In this document: in pieces, positions 1 through 8,790 of the stretch
Layout of the letters: each line of letters begins with the position of its first letter
Position numbering within the stretch: the stretch's first letter is position 1
Origin: Pseudohalioglobus sediminis
GTDB lineage: Bacteria; Pseudomonadota; Gammaproteobacteria; Pseudomonadales; Halieaceae
Reading direction: 5' to 3'
Assembly: GCF_008370495.1 (NCBI RefSeq)
Contig: NZ_VTUX01000008.1
Location: forward strand, 1-64,000
DNA: 64,000 nucleotides
The notes under the pieces: generated by a model
What the model was told of the DNA's origin: nothing
What the model saw: only the letters and a program-made list of their open reading frames with translations
Database searches by the model: none
Program-made: the position numbers and the translations under genes

Positions 1-96
1 GCCAAAGCGGAGATGGGGCTTGGGATATTGAGCTACAACCTGGCCAGAATAGTGAATGAGGTGGGTGTGCCGAGGTTGCTGGCGGCGATGAGGTAA
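1..96 (+). CDS. 3' end of an IS transposase (partial)
   Basis: An open frame enters from outside the window and reads 31 codons to TAA at 94-96. The tail (AEMGLGILSYNLARIVNEVG) resembles the C-terminus of IS5/IS1182-superfamily DDE transposases, which often end in a helix of the type AEMGL..LAYNL.R. The catalytic DDE core lies outside the window, so the family call rests on this tail alone. A strong terminator follows at 131-159 and a possible IS end at 172-195. The element probably inserted at the left edge of the accessory island. Confidence 0.5.
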   Translation, partial: AKAEMGLGILSYNLARIVNEVGVPRLLAAMR

Positions 97-130
97 TACA
101 CCCCCTGAGAATCAGGTACCGAAAAGAGAA

Positions 131-159
131 AAGCCCAGCTGAAATCAGCTGGGCTTTTT
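131..159 (+). terminator. Rho-independent terminator after the transposase
   Basis: AAGCCCAGCTG (131-141) pairs with CAGCTGGGCTT (146-156), an 11-bp perfect stem with a 4-base loop. A run of T follows the stem. It lies 35 bases after the transposase stop. Confidence 0.85.
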
Positions 160-171
160 AGTTCAAGGCCG

Positions 172-195
172 CTAGAGCGTGTTTTTACACAGTCT
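172..195. mobile_element. Candidate right terminal sequence of the IS element
   Basis: The complement of 172-195 reads AGACTGTGTAAAAACACGCT and onward, which resembles terminal inverted repeats of IS5/IS1182-type elements (recalled, not searched). The right-flank repeat (6066-6124) has a complete hairpin, but the matching left copy begins exactly here without its left arm. That fits an insertion end at about 195. The other IS end is outside the window, so the call is inferred. Confidence 0.3.
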
Positions 196-196
196 C

Positions 197-255
197 CACT
201 CGGTGGCCCTTTTCATTTCTTGCCGGTCAGTTTCAAGCCGGCATTCCAAAGTTCG
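197..255. repeat. Island-flanking repeat, left copy (truncated)
   Basis: These 59 bases align without gaps to 6066-6124 with 45 identical positions by hand count. The shared core is GGTGGCCC then TTCATTTCTTGC, with CAGTTT and CAAAGTT further on. Only the right arm of the hairpin present in the other copy is kept here; the left arm is replaced by the presumed IS end. The bases from 256 to 403 show nothing further beyond the ribosome binding site of the next gene. Confidence 0.6.
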
Positions 256-403
256 TAGGTGCGCCGCCCGGCGCAGAACGATGGGGGCAGGGCAATTGTA
301 AAACAACATCCCGCTCGCGCAGCTACTAATCAATTTCTCCCAAACACAATACTCCCACCGCCGTCACTCGTATCATAAGAACTCGCACCAGGAGATTTCA
401 CGG

Positions 404-856
404 ATGCCTGCCTATCGAGTCGCGAATAAACTATCCATTGCTGAAGCAGCCTATATAGCCGGACTGGTCGATGGCGAAGGCAGTATCACCCTGACTCGCA
501 AACACCGAAATGAAAATCGACACCTGGGACTGACGATCAGCAGCACGGAACTGCAGCTTCTGCAGTTTGTAATAGATGCTGCTGGTGTTGGGAAAATCTC
601 TAACAAGAGAGCGAGCAAACCCGGCCACTCCCACAGTTTTGCCTACGGTGTATACAATCGACAAGCCCTACAGCTGATTGAACAGATCCATCCACATCTA
701 CTGTCTTACAAGGCAGAACGTTGTGCGCTTGTCCTGAGCGAATACCTCAGACTGACACCCAGGAACGGCAAGTACAGTCCGCAACTGATGAAGGAGAGAA
801 AGCATTTTGAATCCCGCTTCCTGGATATCAAACCAAACAATTTCAAGCGGGAATGA
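404..856 (+). CDS. Free-standing LAGLIDADG-type homing endonuclease-like protein
   Basis: A 150-residue protein with one LAGLIDADG-like motif, AGLVDGEGSI, at residues 19-28. The basic tract that follows and the later YKAERCALVL helix are typical of single-motif LAGLIDADG proteins, which act as homodimers. By family such enzymes cleave long DNA sites and promote their own spread; some have become maturases or regulators. No intron or intein is visible around it, so it is free-standing. The start is supported by AGGAGA eight bases upstream of ATG. It opens the accessory island, on the strand opposite to the helicase unit. Activity cannot be judged from sequence alone. Confidence 0.75.
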   Translation: MPAYRVANKLSIAEAAYIAGLVDGEGSITLTRKHRNENRHLGLTISSTELQLLQFVIDAAGVGKISNKRASKPGHSHSFAYGVYNRQALQLIEQIHPHLLSYKAERCALVLSEYLRLTPRNGKYSPQLMKERKHFESRFLDIKPNNFKRE

Positions 857-1030
857 AGCTCTGGCCTCTCTCCAATATGCTCAACTAAAAACACACTTTA
901 AGTGCCAAATAAGACACTTCTTTCGACCATTCGTCATCAGGAACACCCCAGCACATACCCAAAAAAAACGTAAGTTGAAACTAACAGCTACTTCTTGGTC
1001 ATGGAACAGTGCGCCAGGCCCTGGTAATCG

Positions 1031-4000
1031 TTAATCGCTAAAGTAGCCATACAAAGCCGCTGAAAGAGGTGTTTTAAGCAACCAGGTAACGTTCATCGGC
1101 TTCTCAGAAGTGTGACCTTGATAGTCAACTTGACCACAGTAAATAAACGGCGCCGCTTTACCCTTTTGAAGTTTGTGCTTCCTAACAAATAGCTGAACAA
1201 GGCTGCCTTGAGCTCGATGCTCAATGATACCCCTCCCCCTCTTTCCGGTGGGGCCTGTGCTATTTTGGCTTTGCCAATGAAAGGTTTTCTTGTCTAAAAA
1301 GTAGTCATGATACTGCTCACTCTTGTTTTTTCCCTGCTTATTCAGCGTGACCAATAAAATCTGATAGTTACTATTTTTTGGGCAGACATGTCCTGTTTCC
1401 CAAATGGCCTTGCTGAACTCCAACCCAAAAAGCGGCGGAATATCTGCGCGCATAAACGATTGATGTACCTGCAACTCCAGTTCATCGATTACACTCTTTA
1501 AGCGTGCGAGCAGAGCGATATCTGCTGTCAATGGCATTGCAGGATAGCTAGGATTCTGGGCAGCCAGGACGATATCGCCGCTAACTGCCGTTTCTACATT
1601 CCGAACCAAGAACTCATTGCCGTACTCTTTGCGATTCTCGGCGATGACAGTTCCCAACTCAGCAATCTCTGATTCCTTCACACTGGGCTCTCGTATCTCG
1701 TTTGAGGCGATCTGGCTAGATCCCCTTCCGGGTGGAAGAAGTTCGAAAAGAAGATAATCACCATCCCGAATTGGATGATCACCGCCATCCATAGAGTTAC
1801 CAGAGGCTTGAGCCACAAAATGCTTAGCAGGATCTAGTGCTCCATACACAGAAGGCAAGGGTCGATAATCAATACTCGTATTGTCGTGCGGACTCTCTCT
1901 AAAATAGCCACACGCCACCTTTAGGTCTGTAAAGAACGGAATCTCTACCGATGCTTGATCTAGATCCAGCACTGGTGCAACAGGTGTTTGCTGCTCGATA
2001 CGAGACTCATACTGCCTAAATCGAAAATCAACGATCTCCTGCACCATATCAGCAAATGTAGCTAAAAGGCTTGGCGATATGGGTTGCCGAAAACGAAAGG
2101 CACCGTCATCTATCTGGAAGTGCGCAGTTGCGGTGGAAGTATTGCCACCAATCCAAGCATTGATAGGGTTGTCAGACCAATACTTTAACCATCCTTTGAC
2201 CTGATCTTGAGATATATCGGAGACTTGACGATATATTTCGGGCAGATCAGTCAGTAAAACCCGCCGCCGCTGAAGGACGTCGAAACTCTTCATTGCTAGG
2301 GCTGCTATCGAAGGCGGATTGGTAAATCCATCTAACTCGATAAGCGCTTCAAGTAGCACTAGCTTAAACGACTTTACCAACGTGGTTGTTTCTAGCTCCC
2401 TCAAAAAGCTCCCAAAGGTTGAAAAGCATTCAATTTCATTGTCTGCGAGGTCCTGTTCATCCTTTAGGAACGCAAACCATTGACCAAAATCTCTGCGGAT
2501 TGTATCTGCACTACCCCCTACTCGATAGAATTCTGCCAATGACGGCCTCCTACCCAGAGAGTCCTTCAGATTTCGATAGATTTCAATCTGTTGATCACCC
2601 TTGGTTGATATCAACTGCTCCATGAAATCTATCGACTCCAGGTCGTAGTTCACGAAACAACCCGCCGGCAGCTCTAAGTTTTTCTTCCGAACATCATCGA
2701 TAAAGGCTTTGCGATCCTTTGTTGTCACTCCTACATTGAATAGTGCTTCGGGCTTTCTGAAGAAGCTAACATGGTTGCCGATAAAATCTAGAACCACCAA
2801 TTGGTCTTTTCCGGTTCCCGAGCTGTTTCTAAGACCGCGTCCAAGCTGCTGCAAAAAAATAATCTTCGATTCAGTAGGCCGGAGCATCAAAACAGTATCT
2901 ATCGCTGGAAGATCAACGCCCTCATTAAACAGATCGACCGAGAATATGACCTGCAAGCGACCTTGTTCCAGCAAAGATAATGCCTCATTGCGGCGCATTT
3001 CTGAGTCTGAATGGACAGATGCAGTATGGATGCCCTGTCGATTAAAGTAATCAGACATAAAATCCGCATGCTTTTTGGATATGCAGAACGCAAGCGTCCG
3101 ACTCTGGTGTTTATCTTGCCAGTGTCTGAAGTTATGCCGTGCTCGGGCATTGGTTGCCAGCTGGTTCTCCAACTGTTGAGGATCAAACTTACCATTGCGC
3201 CAAGTGATCTCCTGATAGTTCACTTCATCAGCGATACCGAAGTAAATAAACGGGCACAAAAGCTTGGTTTCTATGCCGTGGAATAGATCTTTGGTGTAAA
3301 CAAGATTGTCATCACATAAGGCCAGAATATCGGACTGGTCGGTCCGTTCTGGTGTGGCTGTAAGCCCCAAGAGAAACCTAGGCTCAAAATGAACTAGCAA
3401 TTTACGGTAGGTACTCGCAGCAGCATGATGAAATTCATCAACAACTATGTAGTCGAAGTGCTCTCGACCAAAAAGCTTGAGATGGCTGGCTTGTCCCAGT
3501 GTTTGTACCGAGGCGAACAGCATATCTACATCTAGCTCTTTCTTTTGTCCGTTGTAGCGACCTACTTTTACATCGGGCCGAATCCTGACAAAAGTCTCCT
3601 CTGCCTGCTTGAGAATTTCTTCTCTATGAGCCACAAACAACACTCGCTTGGCGTTCATTTGCTGACTATCGAAGGCTGACAACCAGGTTTTTCCAAGTCC
3701 TGTCGCTAAAACGACTAGTCCCCGCCTGTAGCCTTGCTGCCGAGAGGCGGCTAGTGCTTCAAGGGCTTCTAGTTGGATTGCATTGGGCTCAGGTGGGGGT
3801 ACTTGCTCATCTTGACCAGGCTCACTCGCTGGCGGCGCTGCAGACGCCTCCGGAATCCGCTGTATGTATTCATCAATCCATTCGTGTGACAGCGTTTTGC
3901 ATGAAGGATTAGCGTAAAGTGTTTCGTACTCGCACAGAATACGAGCAAATCGATCATGATCCTCCGCTTGATCGACTTTAAGGTTCCATTCGAGTCCACT

Positions 4001-4399
4001 TACCAATGCAGCATGACTAAGATTACTCGAACCGATAAAGGCACAGCCCTCGGCGTCGGTAGCTGATTCACTGCGCGTAAATAGGTAGGCCTTCATATGA
4101 AAGCTCGTCTTCCCACGGCTTTCAAATACCTTAACTTCGGCACCTTGCTCATGAAGCAGCATCAAGTACCTTAGTGCTTGTGGGTCGGTAACCCCAAGGT
4201 AGTCTCCAGTGAGCACCCTCACCCGAGCACCCCGCTCTAACGCGTCCTCTAGCGCACCTTGTATGAGACGAACGCCTGTCATGCGGATAAAGGCGGTAGC
4301 GATCGCTATATCATCGGCGTGATTAATTGCTTCCAATAGACTCGGAAGAAACGGGTTATCCCCTCCGACAGTAAGCGCAGTATCTGGAAATTGGCTCAC
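1031..4399 (-). CDS. PLD-SF2 helicase fusion with DUF3427-like C-terminus
   Basis: An 1122-residue multidomain protein. The N-terminus carries a phospholipase D-like half motif (H101-x-K103 with GSSNLS at 123-128), seen in nucleases and DNA-binding modules. An SF2 helicase core follows: Walker A GLGKTW near 234, DEFH near 321, TATPER near 348 and a motif VI-like QQLGRGLR near 515. The C-terminal half matches the DUF3427 arrangement and includes a LexA/S24-like patch (SGNSMDGG...IRDGDYLL). The GTG start overlaps the upstream NUDIX-methyltransferase stop by four bases (GTGA), so the two are translationally coupled. Family members are DNA-dependent ATPases, often on islands, and a role in defence or DNA processing is inferred. 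Base composition is poorer in G+C than the downstream chromosome. Confidence 0.85.
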   Translation of the reverse strand: MSQFPDTALTVGGDNPFLPSLLEAINHADDIAIATAFIRMTGVRLIQGALEDALERGARVRVLTGDYLGVTDPQALRYLMLLHEQGAEVKVFESRGKTSFHMKAYLFTRSESATDAEGCAFIGSSNLSHAALVSGLEWNLKVDQAEDHDRFARILCEYETLYANPSCKTLSHEWIDEYIQRIPEASAAPPASEPGQDEQVPPPEPNAIQLEALEALAASRQQGYRRGLVVLATGLGKTWLSAFDSQQMNAKRVLFVAHREEILKQAEETFVRIRPDVKVGRYNGQKKELDVDMLFASVQTLGQASHLKLFGREHFDYIVVDEFHHAAASTYRKLLVHFEPRFLLGLTATPERTDQSDILALCDDNLVYTKDLFHGIETKLLCPFIYFGIADEVNYQEITWRNGKFDPQQLENQLATNARARHNFRHWQDKHQSRTLAFCISKKHADFMSDYFNRQGIHTASVHSDSEMRRNEALSLLEQGRLQVIFSVDLFNEGVDLPAIDTVLMLRPTESKIIFLQQLGRGLRNSSGTGKDQLVVLDFIGNHVSFFRKPEALFNVGVTTKDRKAFIDDVRKKNLELPAGCFVNYDLESIDFMEQLISTKGDQQIEIYRNLKDSLGRRPSLAEFYRVGGSADTIRRDFGQWFAFLKDEQDLADNEIECFSTFGSFLRELETTTLVKSFKLVLLEALIELDGFTNPPSIAALAMKSFDVLQRRRVLLTDLPEIYRQVSDISQDQVKGWLKYWSDNPINAWIGGNTSTATAHFQIDDGAFRFRQPISPSLLATFADMVQEIVDFRFRQYESRIEQQTPVAPVLDLDQASVEIPFFTDLKVACGYFRESPHDNTSIDYRPLPSVYGALDPAKHFVAQASGNSMDGGDHPIRDGDYLLFELLPPGRGSSQIASNEIREPSVKESEIAELGTVIAENRKEYGNEFLVRNVETAVSGDIVLAAQNPSYPAMPLTADIALLARLKSVIDELELQVHQSFMRADIPPLFGLEFSKAIWETGHVCPKNSNYQILLVTLNKQGKNKSEQYHDYFLDKKTFHWQSQNSTGPTGKRGRGIIEHRAQGSLVQLFVRKHKLQKGKAAPFIYCGQVDYQGHTSEKPMNVTWLLKTPLSAALYGYFSD

Positions 4400-5388
4400 A
4401 CCTGCCCTCCACGCTTACGAACAATCGCGTATACCCATCTTTGTGGCTTGTCGCGTAGCGTCGTTTCAGCGTCCCAGAGCTCCAGAATTTCAGTATCCTG
4501 AATGCTTTCCAGAAGAAAACCAAGTGACTGAGTCGTCTGGTTAGTGAAATATCGTCCTCGTTCATCGACGGAGGGTGACTCCCCCCATTTGAAAGACATA
4601 TAGGCAATCGCTTGGTCCTTCAACGCCGCAAGTATCTTTTGGATAACATCCTTCAGCTGCGTTTCGGGACAATGCAATAAGCTGGCGGATGCCCAGACAG
4701 CATCGAATTCATCTTTGTAGTCCAGCTGTTGGAAAGATTTCACCTCCACAGGATGTCCTGTAAACACACTCGCCCATGCCGCGATTTCAGCGTTTCCATC
4801 CACCCCCGTGACGTTGTGGCCCATTTCTCTAAAGGCTTTACTGTCTCTACCCGAACCACAGCCCAAGTCAAGAATATGGGCTACTGGCGATAAATGCTTA
4901 AGAAACGGGCGATATAAATCGCCGATATCAAATTCGCTGGTTTCTCTACAATACTCGACTGCACTGGTTGAATAATAACCAGCTGTTCTTGCCCAGGCTT
5001 CATACTGCTCTACCAACGGGATGTCGGCAGGCGCCCATTTCACATCAGTAAGCTGATCCATTTTAAGCCAGCGCAGCTCATCGTGATCTACCAACTCGAA
5101 TTTGCCAGCCGTATGCTCAACCTCATAGCCCAGTAAACGAACTACCTTTTCTCCGTAATCGTAAACACTCTCGCCTATATACTCCCCTATTTTGGAGGAA
5201 ATACTAAACTCCTCCGCCAGTTCGCGCTCTAGACAGCTCTCTGGAGATTCATTTTCCTCAAGCTTGCCACCAGGGAACTCCCAGTATCCTTCAAGGTGCT
5301 TTCCAGGGCCTCGTCTTGCCGCAAGGACCTTACCGTCTCTGACTATTACTGCAGCGGTGACTTGAATTACAGTCTTCATCGCATCCAT
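4396..5388 (-). CDS. NUDIX hydrolase-SAM methyltransferase fusion
   Basis: A 330-residue two-domain protein. Residues 1 to about 125 form a MutT-like NUDIX domain with a box at 41-63 (GKLEENE, then RELAEE), able by family to hydrolyse nucleoside diphosphate-linked substrates such as damaged dNTPs. Residues from about 140 form a class I methyltransferase with motif I ILDLGCGSG at 172-180 and a GVD acidic turn about 15 residues later. It is the first gene of a two-gene unit and its stop overlaps the helicase start. The ATG three codons in, at 5379, is an alternative start with a better-placed GGATG. A TATTAT -10-like box (complement of 5417-5422) lies upstream. The fusion is rare enough to suggest a specialised nucleotide or DNA modification role. 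Confidence 0.85.
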   Translation of the reverse strand: MDAMKTVIQVTAAVIVRDGKVLAARRGPGKHLEGYWEFPGGKLEENESPESCLERELAEEFSISSKIGEYIGESVYDYGEKVVRLLGYEVEHTAGKFELVDHDELRWLKMDQLTDVKWAPADIPLVEQYEAWARTAGYYSTSAVEYCRETSEFDIGDLYRPFLKHLSPVAHILDLGCGSGRDSKAFREMGHNVTGVDGNAEIAAWASVFTGHPVEVKSFQQLDYKDEFDAVWASASLLHCPETQLKDVIQKILAALKDQAIAYMSFKWGESPSVDERGRYFTNQTTQSLGFLLESIQDTEILELWDAETTLRDKPQRWVYAIVRKRGGQV

Positions 5389-5663
5389 TGTTTTTCAGTG
5401 AGCATTTTTTTCGAAAATAATAGACCGACTATCAGCGAGCAACTATGGCCCGAGAAGCTGCTTCGTGAATACAGTCCATGATGCTGACCAGTTGAGCCAT
5501 TCCGCTCGGGGATTAGACGATCAGAGCTGGAAAGTAATGAAAATTTGATTCAAAGTAAACGAGCGTATAGCGTACCCGGTCAGTGGAGGGTGGTTTTTTG
5601 TCACGCCAGCCGAAGAGCTCGGGAAATTTTTTTAGTGCATTTAAGGGAATTACTTGGAGAAAA

Positions 5664-5862
5664 ATGAAGGTTTCAGAACTAATTGTAGAATTAAAAAAAA
5701 ATAGCGGATCAAGGTGATGCTTGGAAAGATGCTGAAGTGGAGTGGTATGGCACAAAAGAAGAGACCGAAAAACGCGGTGGGCCATGTGCTCTTGGTGAGA
5801 TCGAACAATTGGATTTTGGAGATCATCTTCTAGTAGTTATCTCCGCCGCTGAATCACCTTGA
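5664..5862 (+). pseudogene. Small ORF broken by a frameshift in a 9-A run
   Basis: From ATG at 5664, preceded by GGAGA, the frame reads MKVSELIVELKK and then stops after NSGSR. The break falls in a run of nine A (5693-5701). Dropping one A lets the frame continue through ADQGDAWKDAEVEWYGTKEE to TGA at 5860-5862, about 65 residues in all. The joined product starts like many short phage and island proteins (MKVSELI.xLK). Options are a real frameshift mutation, a sequencing error in the homopolymer, phase variation, or translational slippage at AAAAAAA. The function is unknown. It lies between the helicase unit and the right repeat. Confidence 0.5.
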
Positions 5863-6053
5863 CGAGAGTCAGATCCGACAGCTCTCGGTTGGCCGAGCAA
5901 AACAGCGATCTGAAACCAATCCATATTCGCCCCCTCGCACCGCCAAATTTCAGTGATATACGTAGGGCTATAGCTCTATAGAGGATCGCATAGTGGTCAT
6001 CGATAAACAGAAGATCATGCGTCCTCTCAATTGCCGCCGCCTCCACCAACGCA

Positions 6054-6083
6054 GAACAGGGCCACCACTTGGTGGCCCTGTTC
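6054..6083. terminator. Perfect 13-bp hairpin at the island's right edge
   Basis: GAACAGGGCCACC (6054-6066) is fully complementary to GGTGGCCCTGTTC (6071-6083) around the loop ACTT. ATTTCTT follows, a weak T tract. It may terminate the frameshifted small ORF. It is also the hairpin portion of the repeat shared with the left edge, so it may be a mobile or recombination-related structure and not only a terminator. The rest of 5863-6187 shows nothing coding. Confidence 0.55.
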
Positions 6084-6124
6084 ATTTCTTGCAGTGCAGT
6101 TTCGACCACTCCGTTCAAAGTTTG
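6066..6124. repeat. Island-flanking repeat, right copy
   Basis: Ungapped relative of 197-255 with 45 of 59 positions identical by hand count. Unlike the left copy it retains the complete hairpin. Together the copies bracket the LAGLIDADG, helicase and NUDIX-methyltransferase genes, a cassette-like layout. Classical integron attC core sites (RYYYAAC and GTTRRRY) were looked for and not convincingly found. Confidence 0.55.
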
Positions 6125-6193
6125 CGGCCGCCCACCCCAAAGCAGTGTTAGCATATTCACCATGGGATTGCCCATTGGGACACAGGAATGCGC

Positions 6194-6688
6194 ATGAACG
6201 ACCCCGACAGTGCGGCGCTCATCGAGCGACTCGGCCTCGAGCCACATGTAGAGGGTGGGTATTTCAGGAGAACCTTCCAGGCTGATCACCGGGAGTGCGT
6301 GGACCAGGGCGATGGCCCGCGCTTCACCATGACCTCCATCTACTACATGCTCACTCGCGAATCACCGGTCGGGCGCTGGCACCTGAACCGCTCTGACATC
6401 GTGCATTATTTTCACCTCGGCAGCCCGGTCAGCTATTACCTGATCGATGCCGAGGGGCGGCTGGAGACGGTCGAGCTAGGCCCTGACCTGGAGGCGGGCC
6501 AGCAGCTGCAACTCACTGTTCGCGGCGGCATGTGGAAAGCCTCACACCTGCAAGCGGGGGAATACGGCCTGATTAGCGAGGCGGTAGCGCCGGGTTTTGA
6601 CGATCAGGACATGCAACTCGGCGAGGAAGCCAGCCTGCTCAGGGCATTCCCCCAGCACCATGAACTGATCCGCGCTTTCACGCCGTAG
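6194..6688 (+). CDS. Cupin family protein (DUF985/Cupin_5)
   Basis: A 164-residue single-domain cupin of the DUF985 type. Landmarks are the N-terminal EGGYFRRTF strand, FTMTSIYYML, the metal-site region WHLNRSDIVHYFHLG, and the late GLISEAVAPGFDDQDM. Members are small cytosolic beta-barrels related to sugar epimerase-like folds, and their reaction is not established. Another ATG lies at 6188, but AGGA directly abuts it. ATG at 6194 has the correct spacing and is preferred. This is the first gene with the GC-rich composition of the rest of the window, so it marks the return to ordinary chromosome. Confidence 0.85.
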   Translation: MNDPDSAALIERLGLEPHVEGGYFRRTFQADHRECVDQGDGPRFTMTSIYYMLTRESPVGRWHLNRSDIVHYFHLGSPVSYYLIDAEGRLETVELGPDLEAGQQLQLTVRGGMWKASHLQAGEYGLISEAVAPGFDDQDMQLGEEASLLRAFPQHHELIRAFTP

Positions 6689-6713
6689 GCCGAAGAACGC
6701 GGCGGGGCTGCGT

Positions 6714-8564
6714 TTACGGCGAATCGTCCCGGTAACGCTTCGCCACTTGCGGCTTGCCGAAGAACAGGGCTGCACTGAGCACCAGGCGTTCCGGTGCACT
6801 GAGTTCCGCCAGCTGCGCCAGCACTTCGCGGGCCAGGGCGGGTTCATCGGTGATGACACCGTCCACTCCCCGAGTGGCCCACTTCGCCATCGACAGCCCG
6901 TCGTTCACCGTCCACACGAACACCTGCTTGCCCGCCTTGTGTGCACGGCGGACAAACGCAGTGGTCGCCATGCCCTGATTGACGGCGAGAAAGTCCACAT
7001 CAACACGGCTGAGGTCGCCGATGGACTTGGCCGCCAGTACGCCGGCGGTCCATTGGGGGCGTATGGCCTGGAGTTTCTCCACGCCGCTGAGCTTCAGCGA
7101 CATCACTGCCACCTCGTCGGTCATGTTAGCGGCCTCGACGATGTCCACCACGCGCTGTTCCAGCGCCTCATCATGGCCGTAGTACTTGAGCTCGATCAGC
7201 AGCCTGGAGCGGCCGCGCACGGTTTCCAGCACCTCGGCCAGTTTGGGCACCCGTTCCGCGGAGAAACGCGGGTCGAACCAGCTGCCGATATCAATCTGTT
7301 GCACGGAAGCCAGGTCGCCCTCCCATACCTTGAGCGGATTACCGGCGAGCTTCATAAAGTCGCTGTCGTGCACCACAACCACCTCGCCGTCACGGGTTTC
7401 CTGTACATCGATCTCCACCCAGTCGGCGCCGTCATCCAGCGCCTGGCGCACGGCAGCCAGCGTATTTTCCGGGGCCGCTCCGGCGGCACCGCGATGCGCT
7501 ACCACCGCCACATCCCGATTGATATCTACGCCGCGCAACAACAGCAGCCCGGCGCCCACTGAAAACACGGCCAGACCTGCCAGCAGCAAAGCAGTGCCGG
7601 GCAGCCAGCGCCGCCCTGTGGGTTCGGCACCGGTGGCCGCAAGCAAGGTCGCGACATCCTGCTGCTGAGCACTGGGCGCCAGTTGCGCGAAGAGCCGGGC
7701 CACCGCCATGGTGAAGCCGGCCATGTTGATCGCGGCGACGAGCACGTTCAGCAGCGTCCACACCAGCGCGGCAAGACCCAGCAACGCCACCAGGGTGGGC
7801 AGGTGAGACACGCCGGCACCAATCAATCCGGCATTGGTAACCGCCAGAAACAGCAACGGCACCAGGGACAGCGACACTGCCAGCAACAACCAGGACAGCA
7901 ACGTGCGCAGACACATTCCGCGCTTGCCTCTGGTAATTGCCTCGCTGGCGGCAAATGCGGCCCGCGGCGATTCGCCCGCCACCAGCACCAGCGGTAGCAC
8001 CAGGCTCCAGTCCAGCAGACGGCGGCCGAGTAAGACCAACAGTGCCGCGGTCAGCACAACACCCACCACCAGGGCGACAACAAACTCCGGAGGCCGGCGG
8101 GAGAGATAATAGTTGATGTCATGGTCAGCGAGCAGCCACCACGCCACGGCGCCGATCAGCAGCAGATAGGGCACGAGGTAGACCAGCACCCGCAGGGTCA
8201 GGCTGAGCGTGAGGCGCAACAGCGATGGCGCGTTGCGCAGGGTATGTTGTATGGCGGCGGTCGCGGGCACGGTGCTGTCGCGCTGTGCAGCGCAGGCAAG
8301 CATCTGCAGAGCGCCCAGCTCCAGCGCGCTGATGGCAAGGAATATGGCCACCAGGGTAATGGCCACGGTGAGACCCAAGGGCGATAACAGCAGCAGGGCG
8401 ATGTCCTGGTCCGCCACTGCTGCCGAGCCGGTCATCGCCACGGCGCTGCGTACCAGGAACCCGAACAGCGGCGTCAGCAGCGCCACGCCGAGCAGGGTGA
8501 AGAACAGGTGGATGACGACAATGCGCCGCCAGTTGGCGCGCAGCGGTGCGATCAAGCCTGGCAT
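6714..8564 (-). CDS. Membrane-anchored glycerophosphoryl diester phosphodiesterase
   Basis: A 616-residue protein. The N-terminal half is a multi-pass membrane domain of the glycerophosphodiesterase membrane type, with about seven hydrophobic stretches. The C-terminal third is a GDPD TIM barrel with the catalytic signature VAHRGAAGAAPENTLAA, then WVEIDVQ and VVHDSDF. The enzyme hydrolyses glycerophosphodiesters to glycerol 3-phosphate and an alcohol, recycling phospholipid head groups. The open frame extends upstream to 8597, but GGAGGAG sits at proper distance from ATG at 8564, so that start is chosen. Confidence 0.9.
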   Translation of the reverse strand: MPGLIAPLRANWRRIVVIHLFFTLLGVALLTPLFGFLVRSAVAMTGSAAVADQDIALLLLSPLGLTVAITLVAIFLAISALELGALQMLACAAQRDSTVPATAAIQHTLRNAPSLLRLTLSLTLRVLVYLVPYLLLIGAVAWWLLADHDINYYLSRRPPEFVVALVVGVVLTAALLVLLGRRLLDWSLVLPLVLVAGESPRAAFAASEAITRGKRGMCLRTLLSWLLLAVSLSLVPLLFLAVTNAGLIGAGVSHLPTLVALLGLAALVWTLLNVLVAAINMAGFTMAVARLFAQLAPSAQQQDVATLLAATGAEPTGRRWLPGTALLLAGLAVFSVGAGLLLLRGVDINRDVAVVAHRGAAGAAPENTLAAVRQALDDGADWVEIDVQETRDGEVVVVHDSDFMKLAGNPLKVWEGDLASVQQIDIGSWFDPRFSAERVPKLAEVLETVRGRSRLLIELKYYGHDEALEQRVVDIVEAANMTDEVAVMSLKLSGVEKLQAIRPQWTAGVLAAKSIGDLSRVDVDFLAVNQGMATTAFVRRAHKAGKQVFVWTVNDGLSMAKWATRGVDGVITDEPALAREVLAQLAELSAPERLVLSAALFFGKPQVAKRYRDDSP

Positions 8565-8790
8565 GGCCCTGGCTCCTCCGGGATGCAATGCGCCCACCTT
8601 AACACGACTTCAAGCGGCGCTCTTGACGATTCACCTCAGGTCGGCCCAAGCACTTCCACCAGGATAGCCTGCCGGGTGATATGACGGGCGTCGTCGCTGG
8701 CCGCGAATCTGCATCGGGGGGGGAAACGGTTGGCGGCGGGGAGTCACGGCTGGGGGTTCGGCCGGCCTTTACCCAGCGATCAATCCGCGC
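8565..8790. other. Gap between hupE-like gene and GDPD gene
   Basis: Holds the GDPD ribosome binding site and an 8-G run at 8716-8723. On the minus strand one frame gives a short helical tail (DDARHITRQAILVEVLGPT, then stop) without a start codon. This is possibly a decayed gene end. Nothing stronger was seen. Confidence 0.3.

Noticed and set aside
197-255. Integron attC site
   Set aside because: The paired RYYYAAC and GTTRRRY core sites could not be placed in either repeat copy, and no integrase gene is seen.
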